DNA of 64,000 nt. Origin: Leptospira meyeri (GTDB lineage Bacteria; Spirochaetota; Leptospiria; Leptospirales; Leptospiraceae). Numbering within the stretch: the stretch's first letter is position 1; every line of letters starts with the position of its first letter. The notes under the pieces are model-generated. The model was not told the DNA's origin. It did not search any database and worked only from the letters and a program-made list of their open reading frames with translations. The stretch covers positions 620,001-684,000 of the forward strand of contig NZ_SORO01000001.1 in NCBI RefSeq assembly GCF_004368965.1. The letters run 5' to 3'. The translations under genes and the position numbers were made by a program. Positions 37,707 through 47,584 of this stretch are shown piece by piece.

Positions 37707-40450
37707 ACGATCGTTTTCTCCAAATAGGTTATGTTTTGTTTCCCGTTAAAGTCATAGGACACTTTGTCCATCAGAGTCTCCATCAGATAAACGCCAAATC
37801 CACCCTTCCGTTCGCCTTTTAAATTGGCTTCCACGGATGGTTTAGGAACTTTTTTTCTATCGAAGGGTTTTCCTTCGTCAATGAGTACAACTTTTAGATT
37901 GTCGCCAAGGAGTTCCAACTTACATTCGAAACTAGGATGAGTTAGTTCCGTATTCTTGTAACTATGCATGACTATATTGGTCGCTGCTTCATCCAAAGAT
38001 ATCAGAATATCGTCGAAAGCAAAAGGTTTTGTGATTTTACCCTCTAAATGTTCAGAAATAAAATCTCGTAAGTGAGGGATTTCATCTGGATGGGCAGGAA
38101 AAACTTTCGAAATTTCGAAGCTAGACACTTCTGCAAATTTTAAGATCATCACAGTAAAGTCATCGTATTGTTCTTCCGACCGCGAAAACTTTCGAATGTC
38201 ACCGTAAACAGCCTCAACGATATCTTGAGACGAATCGTGCCTTCGTTGGATGATAAATTCTACAAATCGATCCAAACCATATTCTTCTTCATCGGGGTTT
38301 TTCTCCTCAATGGCACCATCGGTATAAAAAACCAAAATATCACCCGGTTCAATTTGGATCTCGCCTCCCTGGTAATTGGTTTGAGGGACCACACCGAGAG
38401 GTGCACCCTTTCCTTTTAGAAGTTCAAAACTTCCATCACTACGAATCCAAATTTGATCATTGTGTCCGGCTGAGGCAAATTTCAATGTTCGAGTGCGTCT
38501 TTGGTAATTGACTAAAAATAAAGTCACAAACATGCCCGACTGGGAATCCTCATAAATTAATTGGTTTGCGCGAAACAAAAGTTCAGAAGGAGAAAGATCC
38601 GTGGTCCGGGAAAGTGTTCGAATGATGGAACTAGACATAGCCATAAAAATAGCGGCAGGTAAACTTTTTCCTGAAACGTCAGCAACTAAAAATGAAAACT
38701 GGTCATCTCCAAAAGAATGGAAATCATAAAAATCACCTGACACTTCTTTGGCGGCAACAGACATCACTCCCAAATCAAAAAGTGGGGATTGAATGAGTGA
38801 ATTGGGAAGAATGTTATTTTGAATTTTTCTTGTAATTTCGATTTCTTTTTCGATCGATTTTTTGGTAATGATTTCCTGATTCAAACGAAGGTTTTCATAG
38901 GCCTTTGCCAAAGGAGAAGACAGTGTTTTTAACATCCGAAGGTCTGTTTCGTTAAAGGAATGAGCCGATTGTTTTCCACTGACATAAAGTGCCGCACGTA
39001 AGTTTCCCCCTCGTGGGGCAATTGGCAAAATCAAAAAGTTTTTCTTTAAGGTATAAAATTCTAATTCTAAAAATGATTCCTCTAATTGTGGAGATACCAC
39101 AGCCATTCGAGGATTTCCTGATTCCATAAGGCTAAGGAAAAGGCGGCTTTCCTGCATCGGGAAAAAAGACTCCCGGACAATGCCAAGTTGTCTAGCATAC
39201 ACTTGGATTCGGTTTTTATTTTTTTCCTCAATGATGACCATACCCGCATCTTCGCATGACAATTCTTTGGTGAGAATACTCAGAGTTTTGGACATAAGTC
39301 CAAGTTCATCATGCGATTCTAGTACGGCTTGTCCCAAATCGAAAATGGATTCAAGTGTGCTTAATTTTTGTTTGAGTTCGAGGTTTGTGACATTCAGGTT
39401 ATCGAGAAGTCTTGTTTTTTGGATGGCAACGGCACAAGCACTGGAAAAAGACAAAAATGTATCAATATCATCCTGACTAAAATTATTTCTGTCAATAGTA
39501 TTGATCGCTTCAATGACTCCGATCACTTCGTCTCCCACAATGAGTGGACTTGCTAAAATATTTCTGGTAATAAAATTAGAGGCTTTGTCTACATCCCGAA
39601 AGACACGGTTGTCATTTTGTGCATCATTAATGATCATGGGTTGTTTGGTAACAGCAACCGTTCCCGCTATCCCTTGACCCACCGGTACCTTGATTTTCGA
39701 TACCTCTTCTCTTTTTTCACCAGTTACTGTATGAAAAACAAGATATTCCTTTTTATCATCTAATAATAACAAGGAGCTGGCTTCCGTTCGAAATACTAAT
39801 TTTGCGGATTCCATCACCATCACAAGAACTTGTTCCAAATCCACGCTGGTATTAATAAGAACAGAAACACGAATGATCTCTTCTAAAAAATATTGAAGGC
39901 GATTGTTATTGTTATGAATATTGGCGTTATCGATCAAAAGAAGAATGGAAGTAGTAAGAGAATTAAAAAACTCTGGTTCTGCTTCCGAAAGGACTGTATC
40001 TTTTAAAAGCGCATTTAAATTGGCGCTAAAATAGTTGATTAAGTCCAAATCTTGTTCGGAAAAATTTTGGAAATGTTTGATTCCCTCTAGCACCAAAACT
40101 CCTAGTGCTAAGTCCCCTATCTCATCCCCCACATAACAGGCAATATATGAATCCGCAACGGGGCCGTCCGAATCTTTTAAGTGAGATCCTTTTTTAACCA
40201 GAATACTTTTTTTGGTTTTAAAAACATGTTTTGCAATGGAACCCGCACTAGATTTATCACTAACCACTCCAAACCGACTGAGGTTTCCCCTTTGGTTTTT
40301 AAAATAAAATGCTGCTGATTTCGCCGAGACGAGTCGTTTCGCTTGACCCAGAATAAAATGATACAGGTCATCCAGTTCGGTAGAGGAGGAGAGATAGAAT
40401 CCGCCTTCTTCATTTTTTCGGATGATCGGCGGAAGAGAGCTTGGTTTCAA
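37703..40450 (-). CDS. GAF-PP2C (RsbU/SpoIIE-type) phosphatase fused to an RsbW-like ATPase domain
   Basis: A 915-residue soluble protein. It has three GAF-like segments (about 15-150, 190-350 and 370-520; the second is clearest, with PVGQGIAGTVA and ILASPLIVGDEVIGVIE). The phosphatase domain is at about 545-760 (VSGDFYDFHSFGDDQFSFLVADVSGK, LKFASAGHN, FYTDGAIEEKN). The C-terminal part (about 785-915) is an RsbW/HATPase_c_2 domain with N box SLDEAATNIVMHSY and GGFGVYLME. It thus holds both the phosphatase and the kinase of a partner switch in one chain, with the STAS substrate encoded next. Confidence 0.9.
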   Translation of the reverse strand: MKPSSLPPIIRKNEEGGFYLSSSTELDDLYHFILGQAKRLVSAKSAAFYFKNQRGNLSRFGVVSDKSSAGSIAKHVFKTKKSILVKKGSHLKDSDGPVADSYIACYVGDEIGDLALGVLVLEGIKHFQNFSEQDLDLINYFSANLNALLKDTVLSEAEPEFFNSLTTSILLLIDNANIHNNNNRLQYFLEEIIRVSVLINTSVDLEQVLVMVMESAKLVFRTEASSLLLLDDKKEYLVFHTVTGEKREEVSKIKVPVGQGIAGTVAVTKQPMIINDAQNDNRVFRDVDKASNFITRNILASPLIVGDEVIGVIEAINTIDRNNFSQDDIDTFLSFSSACAVAIQKTRLLDNLNVTNLELKQKLSTLESIFDLGQAVLESHDELGLMSKTLSILTKELSCEDAGMVIIEEKNKNRIQVYARQLGIVRESFFPMQESRLFLSLMESGNPRMAVVSPQLEESFLELEFYTLKKNFLILPIAPRGGNLRAALYVSGKQSAHSFNETDLRMLKTLSSPLAKAYENLRLNQEIITKKSIEKEIEITRKIQNNILPNSLIQSPLFDLGVMSVAAKEVSGDFYDFHSFGDDQFSFLVADVSGKSLPAAIFMAMSSSIIRTLSRTTDLSPSELLFRANQLIYEDSQSGMFVTLFLVNYQRRTRTLKFASAGHNDQIWIRSDGSFELLKGKGAPLGVVPQTNYQGGEIQIEPGDILVFYTDGAIEEKNPDEEEYGLDRFVEFIIQRRHDSSQDIVEAVYGDIRKFSRSEEQYDDFTVMILKFAEVSSFEISKVFPAHPDEIPHLRDFISEHLEGKITKPFAFDDILISLDEAATNIVMHSYKNTELTHPSFECKLELLGDNLKVVLIDEGKPFDRKKVPKPSVEANLKGERKGGFGVYLMETLMDKVSYDFNGKQNITYLEKTIV

Positions 40451-40454
40451 TTGT

Positions 40455-40766
40455 TTAATCTTTGTTAAATTTTAATGATTCTTCTCTTAATTTTCGATTG
40501 GCATCTTCCAAAGACTTAATTTTGTCAAAGGCAGACATTAGTTCGTCCCGACTGAGATTGGAAACCATCGAACTGGCCTGCACCGTTTCCTTTGCCTCTC
40601 TAAGCTCCATCCGAGAATAATCGATGATTTGTTCGTACATACGAATGATTTCATCGGCATTGGCTAATTCTTGTTCGTTTAATCTGAGAACTTTTTCGTA
40701 GCCTTTGATGATATCCGATTGGATTTTCAATTTTTTAGTCAGTTCTTCTACCGTATCTTGTCCCAT
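40455..40766 (-). CDS. Small coiled-coil protein of unknown function
   Basis: A 103-residue protein, almost wholly Glu/Lys/Leu-rich with heptad-like spacing (ELTKKLKIQSDIIKGYEKVL; FDKIKSLEDANRKLREESL), so a coiled coil over most of its length. There is no signal peptide. It ends 4 bp before the GAF-PP2C gene and is probably the first gene of that operon. It may be a scaffold for the signalling protein, but this is only positional inference. Confidence 0.7.
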   Translation of the reverse strand: MGQDTVEELTKKLKIQSDIIKGYEKVLRLNEQELANADEIIRMYEQIIDYSRMELREAKETVQASSMVSNLSRDELMSAFDKIKSLEDANRKLREESLKFNKD

Positions 40767-40841
40767 AGCATCTCTGGTTCCTTAGCCATTTTAGGATTCT
40801 GTTGACAGACAAACGCAGTCACCCACCTTGGATTAGCACAA

Positions 40842-40914
<73 letters not shown>

Positions 40915-41028
40915 AAATCCCTCCCGGAATTTCACTGTTCAAAGCCTCCCCTGTCAAATTCTTTTTCATTTGGATAGGAGATCACTTGATCAATCAGTGA
41001 CCTTTTTCAATCTATTCCATATTAGATT

Positions 41029-41568
41029 ATGGCTGTTAGAAAAATCCTCAAGATTGGCAATCCCTTACTCCGTCAAACGAGCGAAGACGTAACTGAATCA
41101 GAAATCCAAACCAAGGATTTTAAAAAACTGATTCGAGATATGTTTGAAACGATGCGTCATGCAGAAGGTGTAGGCCTTGCTGCCCCCCAAATTGGTGTCA
41201 TGAAAAAGTTGGTTGTTGTAGGCCAGGATGATGACAATGGAAGGTATCCTGGTACTCCAGAAGTTCCTAACCAAATCATTTTAAATCCAGAGATCACTCC
41301 ACTCTCTCCACCAGGGGAAGGTTTTTGGGAAGGTTGTTTATCTGTTCCTGGAATGCGTGGGTTTGTAGAAAGACCAGATAAAATTCGAATGAAATGGCGT
41401 GATGAAAATTTTGTAGAACACGAAGAAATCATTACTGGTTATCGAGCCATCGTATTACAACATGAGTGCGATCACTTGTTCGGAGTTCTTTATGTAGATC
41501 GCCTCAAAAGTACGAAGTTATTCGGTTATAACGAAGACATTGATACTGCAGGTAAATTGTTAGATTAA
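41029..41568 (+). CDS. def: Peptide deformylase
   Basis: A 179-residue metalloenzyme that removes the formyl group from nascent proteins. Motif 1 is [10 protein letters not shown] (47-56), motif 2 [10 protein letters not shown] with Cys103, and motif 3 HECDH with His145 and His149. The length is normal. It starts at an ATG about 115 bp after tRNA-Ala, without a strong ribosome site, and lies 27 bp upstream of the RND transporter gene. Confidence 0.96.
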   Translation: MAVRKILKIGNPLLRQTSEDVTESEIQTKDFKKLIRDMFETMRHAEGVGLAAPQIGVMKKLVVVGQDDDNGRYPGTPEVPNQIILNPEITPLSPPGEGFWEGCLSVPGMRGFVERPDKIRMKWRDENFVEHEEIITGYRAIVLQHECDHLFGVLYVDRLKSTKLFGYNEDIDTAGKLLD

Positions 41569-41595
41569 TTAGTTTGTTTCTCCTAAAGGAGTTTT

Positions 41596-44500
41596 ATGGG
41601 CACATCCATCGTTCAGTATTTTCTTTCAAAGAGTTTATTCGTAAACCTACTTACCTTTTTGATTATTCTTGTCGGTGGATTTACAGCTGCCACAATGAAT
41701 CGCGAAGCATTTCCCAATATCAACTTTGATATTGTTAGTGTTACAACGGTTTATCCTGGTGCAGCACCAGCCGATGTAGAAAAATTAGTCACAAAACCAT
41801 TAGAAGATGCGATCAAAGAAGTAGATGGAATCAAAGAATTCCGCTCAGCTTCTTTAGAAAACAGATCTGGAATCATCATTACCATTGACCCAAATACAAA
41901 AAACACACAAAAGGTAGTCGATGATTTAAAGTCTGCCATTGATCGAATCCAAGATCTACCGGAAGATGTGGATGATCCCATCGTCACAGAAATTACAACA
42001 GCAAGACAACCTGTAATCGAAATCCATTTATCTTCTACATCAAAAAACGGTAAACCTCTGTTAAATGCAAAGGAACTTAGAGACCAGGCAAAAATTTTAG
42101 AAGAAAAATTAAAAGACCTCCCTTCTGTTGCAAGGATAACCAAACGAGGTTGGCGAGAACGGGAAATGAAAGTGGACCTAGATCCAGACAAACTGAGAGC
42201 TCTGTCTCTTTCATCCACTCATGTAATCAATGCCCTCCGACTACGAAACATCAACTTCCCCGGCGGTAATATCAACGAAAGAACAAGAGAAATCATCGTT
42301 CGCACTGTAGGAGAATTTGATACAGCCGAAGAAATTGAAAATGTATTTGTTCGCTCAAACGATGCCGGACGTTCTGTACGAATTCGTGATGTCGCTCGTG
42401 TCACTGAAGGTTTTGAAGACTCGGAATATTTGGACAAATCCAATGGTGATATTGCCATTGCTCTTACCGTTATCAAAAGAGAAAAAGCAGATGCCATCAC
42501 AGTTGTTGACGACTCAAAACAAGTTGTAGAAGAATTCATAAAGTCCACAGGCGGAACCGTCAAACATGCCTTTGTAAATGATTTATCTAAATACATTCGA
42601 AGACGCCTTGGGGTTTTAACTTCTAACGCCGTATCTGGACTATTTCTCGTGACAGCATCTTTATTTGTCTTTCTCGGTTGGAGAATGGCTCTGATGACTG
42701 CGCTCGGAATTCCTATCTCCATCGCAATGACCTTTGTTGCTATGAATTATATGGGATTAACTTTAAATTTAATCTCGATGATGGGTCTTATCATTGTTGT
42801 GGGGATTTTGGTGGATGATGCCATCATCATTTGTGAGAACGTTTACCGCCATTTGGAAATGGGAGAAGAACCATTTGAAGCAGCGATGCGCGGAACAAGC
42901 GAAGTACTCGCACCCGTTACTGCCACAGTCACAACAACGATTGCAGCATTCGGACCAATGTTATTCATGACGGGGATTTTTGGAAAGTTTATCCACTCCA
43001 TTCCCCTAGTTGTGATTTTATCTCTATGTAGTTCCCTTTTTGAAGCCTTCTTTATGTTGCCTTCTCACTTATACGATGTTAGTAAAGCAAGTGATATGAA
43101 AGGAGAAGTCAAAGAAGAATCCCACTGGTTTGTGAAGTTCAAAGAAAGAACCTATTTACCTCTCTTAAGTTTTGCACTAAAAAACCGTTGGAAGATGGTA
43201 GGACTCCTTATGGGGTTATTTGTTTTTTCGATTGCGATCCAAGTAAAATTCGGAAAATTCAAATTGTTTCCTGGAGCAATTGAAACCTTCCAAGTCAGAG
43301 TCACTGCAGAAACTGGATTAAAACTAGAAGAAACAGACAGATTCATTCGTGTCATTGAAGATGCAGTAGGGAAACTACCGGAAGGAGAAGTAGAAAATTA
43401 TATTTCAAGAGTGGGTATCATCCAAAAAGATCCCAATGATCCTTTCACCAAACGGGGAAAAAATTATGCGCAAGTGATGGTGTATTTAACCCCAGATGAC
43501 AAAAGAGAAAGATCAACTGAAAAGATCATCGAAGTCGTTCGCCAAAACACCAAATTCATGTTAAATGAGAAGGCCCTACAGCTATTAGAAGAAAAACTAG
43601 CAAAAGAAAATCTAGGCAAAAAAGATGAAGAACCAATTCAAATTTCAGAAACCCCAAAAGAATTTCTTCCATTAAAAGGAAAACTTGTTAACCTAGAATT
43701 TGAAAAACTAGCTGGTGGACCTCCTGTGGGAAAACCTGTTGCCATTGAAATCAAAGGAGATGACTTTGCTACTTTACTCAAAATTGGTGCTGAATACAAA
43801 GCAGCCCTTGCAAAAATCAATGGAGTCACAGATATTGGGGATGATTTTAACGAAGGGAAAGATGAAATCCGAGTATCGGTAGATGAAACACTAGCTTCCT
43901 TTGCTGGTGTGAGTGTTCAATCGGTTTCACTTGCTATTAATACTGCCTTACAAGGGACAGTTTCCACAAAAATCAAACGTGCTGATGAAGAAGTAGATGT
44001 TCGAGTTCGTTTTCCGGAAGAATACCGTTCTTCCCTTACACACCTAAACAAAGTCTATGTCAATAACCTAACAGGCAACTTAATTCCAGTCTCAAGGCTG
44101 ACAAGTTATGACAGAAATCCGGGACGTGCTTCCATCAACCATTTAGACGGCAAACGACTGTTAACCGTAACATCCAATATTGATGAGACTATTTCTACAT
44201 CAAGACAGGTCAATTTAGAGGCAAAAAAACTGACTGAAGGAATCATAACAAAATACCCCGGATATTCAGTTCGATTTTCAGGAGAAAACAAGGATACAGA
44301 AGAATCAATGGCATCTCTCGGGAGAGCTTTCCTTGTGGGTCTTCTCATCATCTATATGATCCTTGCCTCACTTTTCCGGTCCTTGGCCCAACCACTCATC
44401 GTTATGAGTGCCATTCCTTTTGCCGTCATTGGGGTGATTTTTGCTTTTTTACTCCATGGGCAACCATTTTCCTTCCTCGCCTTTCTTGGAATCATTGGAC

Positions 44501-44859
44501 TTGCGGGGGTGGTCGTCAATGACTCCATTGTCCTTGTGGATTGCGCAAACCAATTACGATTGGAAAACCCAAACAAATCCACTTTTGAGTTATTAGTGGA
44601 AGCAGGCAGCATTCGACTAAGGGCAGTTATGCTAACAACAGTTACAACAGTTCTCGGTCTTCTCCCTACAGCTTATGGAATCGGAGGAAAAGACCCATTC
44701 CTTGTTCCTATGGCTTTGGCATTTGGATGGGGACTTGCTTTTGCTACCTTTATCACACTCATTATGGTGCCGGTATTTTATCTCAACCTTTATACGTTTA
44801 AGGATTGGGCCGTGGCAAAATTCCAATCAAGACAATCGAGAAAGAAAGGATTGGCTTAA
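41596..44859 (+). CDS. RND-family efflux transporter (AcrB/MexF-like inner-membrane pump)
   Basis: A 1087-residue protein of normal RND length, starting [19 protein letters not shown] after an AAAGGAG site. It has a membrane helix at the N-terminus, a large periplasmic loop (about 40-330), helices with the proton-relay Asp pair in [19 protein letters not shown], a second periplasmic loop and a second helix bundle ([16 protein letters not shown]). It is probably driven by the proton gradient. No membrane-fusion or outer-membrane partner is encoded beside it, so the substrate is open; the hydrophobe/amphiphile class is more likely than heavy-metal. Confidence 0.93.
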   Translation: MGTSIVQYFLSKSLFVNLLTFLIILVGGFTAATMNREAFPNINFDIVSVTTVYPGAAPADVEKLVTKPLEDAIKEVDGIKEFRSASLENRSGIIITIDPNTKNTQKVVDDLKSAIDRIQDLPEDVDDPIVTEITTARQPVIEIHLSSTSKNGKPLLNAKELRDQAKILEEKLKDLPSVARITKRGWREREMKVDLDPDKLRALSLSSTHVINALRLRNINFPGGNINERTREIIVRTVGEFDTAEEIENVFVRSNDAGRSVRIRDVARVTEGFEDSEYLDKSNGDIAIALTVIKREKADAITVVDDSKQVVEEFIKSTGGTVKHAFVNDLSKYIRRRLGVLTSNAVSGLFLVTASLFVFLGWRMALMTALGIPISIAMTFVAMNYMGLTLNLISMMGLIIVVGILVDDAIIICENVYRHLEMGEEPFEAAMRGTSEVLAPVTATVTTTIAAFGPMLFMTGIFGKFIHSIPLVVILSLCSSLFEAFFMLPSHLYDVSKASDMKGEVKEESHWFVKFKERTYLPLLSFALKNRWKMVGLLMGLFVFSIAIQVKFGKFKLFPGAIETFQVRVTAETGLKLEETDRFIRVIEDAVGKLPEGEVENYISRVGIIQKDPNDPFTKRGKNYAQVMVYLTPDDKRERSTEKIIEVVRQNTKFMLNEKALQLLEEKLAKENLGKKDEEPIQISETPKEFLPLKGKLVNLEFEKLAGGPPVGKPVAIEIKGDDFATLLKIGAEYKAALAKINGVTDIGDDFNEGKDEIRVSVDETLASFAGVSVQSVSLAINTALQGTVSTKIKRADEEVDVRVRFPEEYRSSLTHLNKVYVNNLTGNLIPVSRLTSYDRNPGRASINHLDGKRLLTVTSNIDETISTSRQVNLEAKKLTEGIITKYPGYSVRFSGENKDTEESMASLGRAFLVGLLIIYMILASLFRSLAQPLIVMSAIPFAVIGVIFAFLLHGQPFSFLAFLGIIGLAGVVVNDSIVLVDCANQLRLENPNKSTFELLVEAGSIRLRAVMLTTVTTVLGLLPTAYGIGGKDPFLVPMALAFGWGLAFATFITLIMVPVFYLNLYTFKDWAVAKFQSRQSRKKGLA

Positions 44860-44876
44860 GAGAAAGACTATTCAAT

Positions 44877-44914
44877 GGTTTACTGCAATTTGATTGAATT
44901 CTCAGCAGTAAACC
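44877..44914. terminator. Hairpin between convergent genes (possible terminator without T tract)
   Basis: GGTTTACTGC (44877-44886) and GCAGTAAACC (44905-44914) form a perfect 10-bp stem with an 18-base loop, 18 bp after the RND stop. Neither side has a clear T run, so it may stabilise the mRNA end rather than terminate by itself. Confidence 0.4.
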
Positions 44915-44998
44915 GAAGAATCTAGTTTATGAAAAACTAATTTGAAAACTGCAAAATTTAGAAACTAACTGTGCTTTAGGAAAATACTTTCTTAGAAT

Positions 44999-46189
44999 TT
45001 AATCCTTCTTATCATTTAAAACTTCAGAAAGAGTCACAAACTTATATCCTTTTTCCTTCATTCGTTCAATGAAGGTAGGAAGGATATAAATCAATTTATC
45101 AAATTTTCTTGGCCCACCTAAATGCATAAGGATGATGGCACCGTTCATACCATTCGGATCTGCTTTTTCCCAGTTGTCTAAAAAAGTTAAGGTTTCCTCA
45201 CCTGTTTTGTAATGAGGATTACGAACCACTTCCTTTTTCCCTTTGGTTGTTTTTTTATATAGAAATTGTTTGCTGATATAATCTGGTAAATCCAAAGAAC
45301 CTTTTGAATTATTGGACCACATAATATGGTCGGTATAACCAAGACTTGCATGAGCATCCAAAATCAATTGGCTAAGGGCTCCATAAGGAAGACGATAGTA
45401 TTTCTTTAAATCCTGTTTGGTGAGTGAATAGAAAGTATCTTCCACGCGTTTTAACTCTTCTGCCATACGAGGGAGATCCAAAACTGATTTGGATAAATAC
45501 TCAAGAACCAATCTCTTTTTTAATGAGGTTTCTGTTACAGATCTTTGGTAATTAAAATGGGACCAAGTGTGGTTTCCAAATTCCACCGATCCTGTTTTTG
45601 CCATTTTTTTAATATAATCCAGATTATTCCGAATAAAAAAAGAACCATTGATGTCAGATGGTCTTTCATTCGAAAGAAAGAGAGTCACTTTGATTTTATG
45701 ATCTTTGATATAATTGTATAAAACGGGAAGTTCCTCTCCAGTTGCTAAATCAAAGGTAAGAGCAATTTCTTTTTGAGATTCATTCCCCCGTAGGATATTT
45801 CGGCCTTTCGAATTTTGGCTTACTTCTTTTAAAAACTGAATGTTCTCCTCGACTTGTTTTGCAAGTTCCGTATCCGGTTCCGTGTCCCCCGCCAGCGCAT
45901 ATTCTTCACGAAGCTGCTCTTGGTACATAAGAGAAAATAGAGATTGTTCCAGTTCCCTTAGATTCTTTTCTTTTTCTTTTACTTCCGTTTCAAGTTTGGT
46001 AACACTGAGGCTTAAATACAGTAAATACCCACAAAGAACAAGGACAGTGACTCCGACAAAAGCCAGAGCAGAGATAAGGGCAAACTTTCGGAGTTTTTTT
46101 GCAAACAGCCTGTCTTTCTCGATGTCCTGGGAAAGTTCATGAACAATATCTTGAATTTCCTTTTCTTCGTTTGTCGGATCGAGGGACAT
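44999..46189 (-). CDS. Membrane-anchored polysaccharide deacetylase-like protein
   Basis: A 396-residue protein. Residues 1-35 are charged and cytoplasmic, a membrane helix follows (about 40-65; LISALAFVGVTVLVLCGYLL), then a coiled coil (about 70-110). The NodB-homology domain is periplasmic (about 140-390): motif 1 EIALTFDLATGEE, motif 2 SVEFGNHTWSHFNYQ and a late MHLGGPR. The second Asp of the usual TFDDG is Leu here, so metal binding may differ. It probably acts on peptidoglycan or another glycan. It is convergent with the RND gene and follows tyrS on the minus strand. Confidence 0.82.
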   Translation of the reverse strand: MSLDPTNEEKEIQDIVHELSQDIEKDRLFAKKLRKFALISALAFVGVTVLVLCGYLLYLSLSVTKLETEVKEKEKNLRELEQSLFSLMYQEQLREEYALAGDTEPDTELAKQVEENIQFLKEVSQNSKGRNILRGNESQKEIALTFDLATGEELPVLYNYIKDHKIKVTLFLSNERPSDINGSFFIRNNLDYIKKMAKTGSVEFGNHTWSHFNYQRSVTETSLKKRLVLEYLSKSVLDLPRMAEELKRVEDTFYSLTKQDLKKYYRLPYGALSQLILDAHASLGYTDHIMWSNNSKGSLDLPDYISKQFLYKKTTKGKKEVVRNPHYKTGEETLTFLDNWEKADPNGMNGAIILMHLGGPRKFDKLIYILPTFIERMKEKGYKFVTLSEVLNDKKD

Positions 46190-46260
46190 GAGGGTGCTTA
46201 GTTTTCCTTATTCTCTAATATCGGATTTTGACCTGTCGTTCTAAAACAGACAGGAATTCC

Positions 46261-47487
46261 TTAAGTCTTTATCTTCAAAAATTTTCCTTTCTTTCCCTGG
46301 CGGATCAAATATTCTTTTCCCTTTTCTAAAACAAGGGATGGATCAGTGATTTTTTCTTCATCCAAATACAACCCGCCGGCCTGAACGAGTCTCCGCCCTT
46401 CCGAAACACTGGGAATGAATTTCAATTGCGAAAGTACATAAACAAGAAGTGGTGGTTTTTCAGAAAAATAACTGGCATCCAAAGTTTCTGTGGGAATCTC
46501 ATCAGGTAAGGCTCTATTTTTTGTATTGTGAATGGCGGTCCACTCTTCCACTGCTTTTCGGTTTTCCTCTTCTGGATGGAGTTGGTCCATCACAAGGAGA
46601 GCCAGTTCCGTTTTGACTTCTTTCGGATGGAGGGTTTTCGAACGAATTCCTTCCTTTCTTTTTTCCATTTCCGTAACAGGAAGGTCAGTCAGTAACTCAA
46701 AATAATTCCACATGAGGTCATCGGAGATCGACATGATTTTCCCATACATGTCAATGGGTTTCTCTGTGACACCAACATAGTTTCCGAGAGACTTGGACAT
46801 TTTTTTTACTCCATCAAGTCCTACAAGTAGAGGTAGGGTAATGACAGATTGTGGTTTTTGTCCGTATTCTCTTTGTAAGTCGCGACCGACTAACATATTA
46901 AACTTTTGATCCGTTCCACCAAGTTCCACATCTGCTCTCATCGCAACCGAGTCATACCCTTGGACAAGCGGGTATAAAAATTCAATCATAGAGATAGGAG
47001 TTCCTGCTTTGTGACGTTTGGTGAAATCGTCTCTTTCTAACATTCTAGAAACAGTATATTTCGATGTTAAAACCAAAACATCTTCAAACTTCATTTCCGA
47101 ACACCAATGAGAATTATAAACGATTTTCGTTTTTTTGGGATCTAAAACTTTAAAAACTTGGTTTTGGTAGGTCTTCGAATTTTCCAATACCTCTTCTTTC
47201 GAAAGACGTTTTCTTGTTTCTGATTTTCCAGTTGGGTCACCAATCATAGCGGTAAAATCACCGAGCATAAAACAAACTTCATGTCCTAGATCTTGAAAAT
47301 GCTTCAATTTCCGTAATAAAACAAAATGTCCCAAATGTAAATCGGGAGCTGTGGGATCAAACCCCGCTTTGATGGTAAGGGAAGGTTTGGATTTGATCTT
47401 TTCTAAAAGCTCTGCCTCACTGATAATCTCAACAGTTCCGCGGCGTATGGTATCTAATTCTTGGTTCAATTCTCTTTCAGTTTTCAT
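46261..47487 (-). CDS. tyrS: Tyrosyl-tRNA synthetase
   Basis: A 408-residue class Ic synthetase. The HIGH-type motif is HLGH in [19 protein letters not shown], and the KMSKS motif is intact in [14 protein letters not shown]-terminal S4-like RNA-binding domain ends the protein ([19 protein letters not shown]). It corresponds to the TyrRS form of about 400 residues. It is divergent from glpD, with 97 bp between the two starts. Confidence 0.96.
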   Translation of the reverse strand: MKTERELNQELDTIRRGTVEIISEAELLEKIKSKPSLTIKAGFDPTAPDLHLGHFVLLRKLKHFQDLGHEVCFMLGDFTAMIGDPTGKSETRKRLSKEEVLENSKTYQNQVFKVLDPKKTKIVYNSHWCSEMKFEDVLVLTSKYTVSRMLERDDFTKRHKAGTPISMIEFLYPLVQGYDSVAMRADVELGGTDQKFNMLVGRDLQREYGQKPQSVITLPLLVGLDGVKKMSKSLGNYVGVTEKPIDMYGKIMSISDDLMWNYFELLTDLPVTEMEKRKEGIRSKTLHPKEVKTELALLVMDQLHPEEENRKAVEEWTAIHNTKNRALPDEIPTETLDASYFSEKPPLLVYVLSQLKFIPSVSEGRRLVQAGGLYLDEEKITDPSLVLEKGKEYLIRQGKKGKFLKIKT

Positions 47488-47584
47488 AACAAATTCAAAA
47501 ATTTTCGATGGTCGAAATGGTGACTTTTGACAATACTAACCGTAGAATCTCTATAGGCAACCACCAAAGTACGTAAAAACCCTT

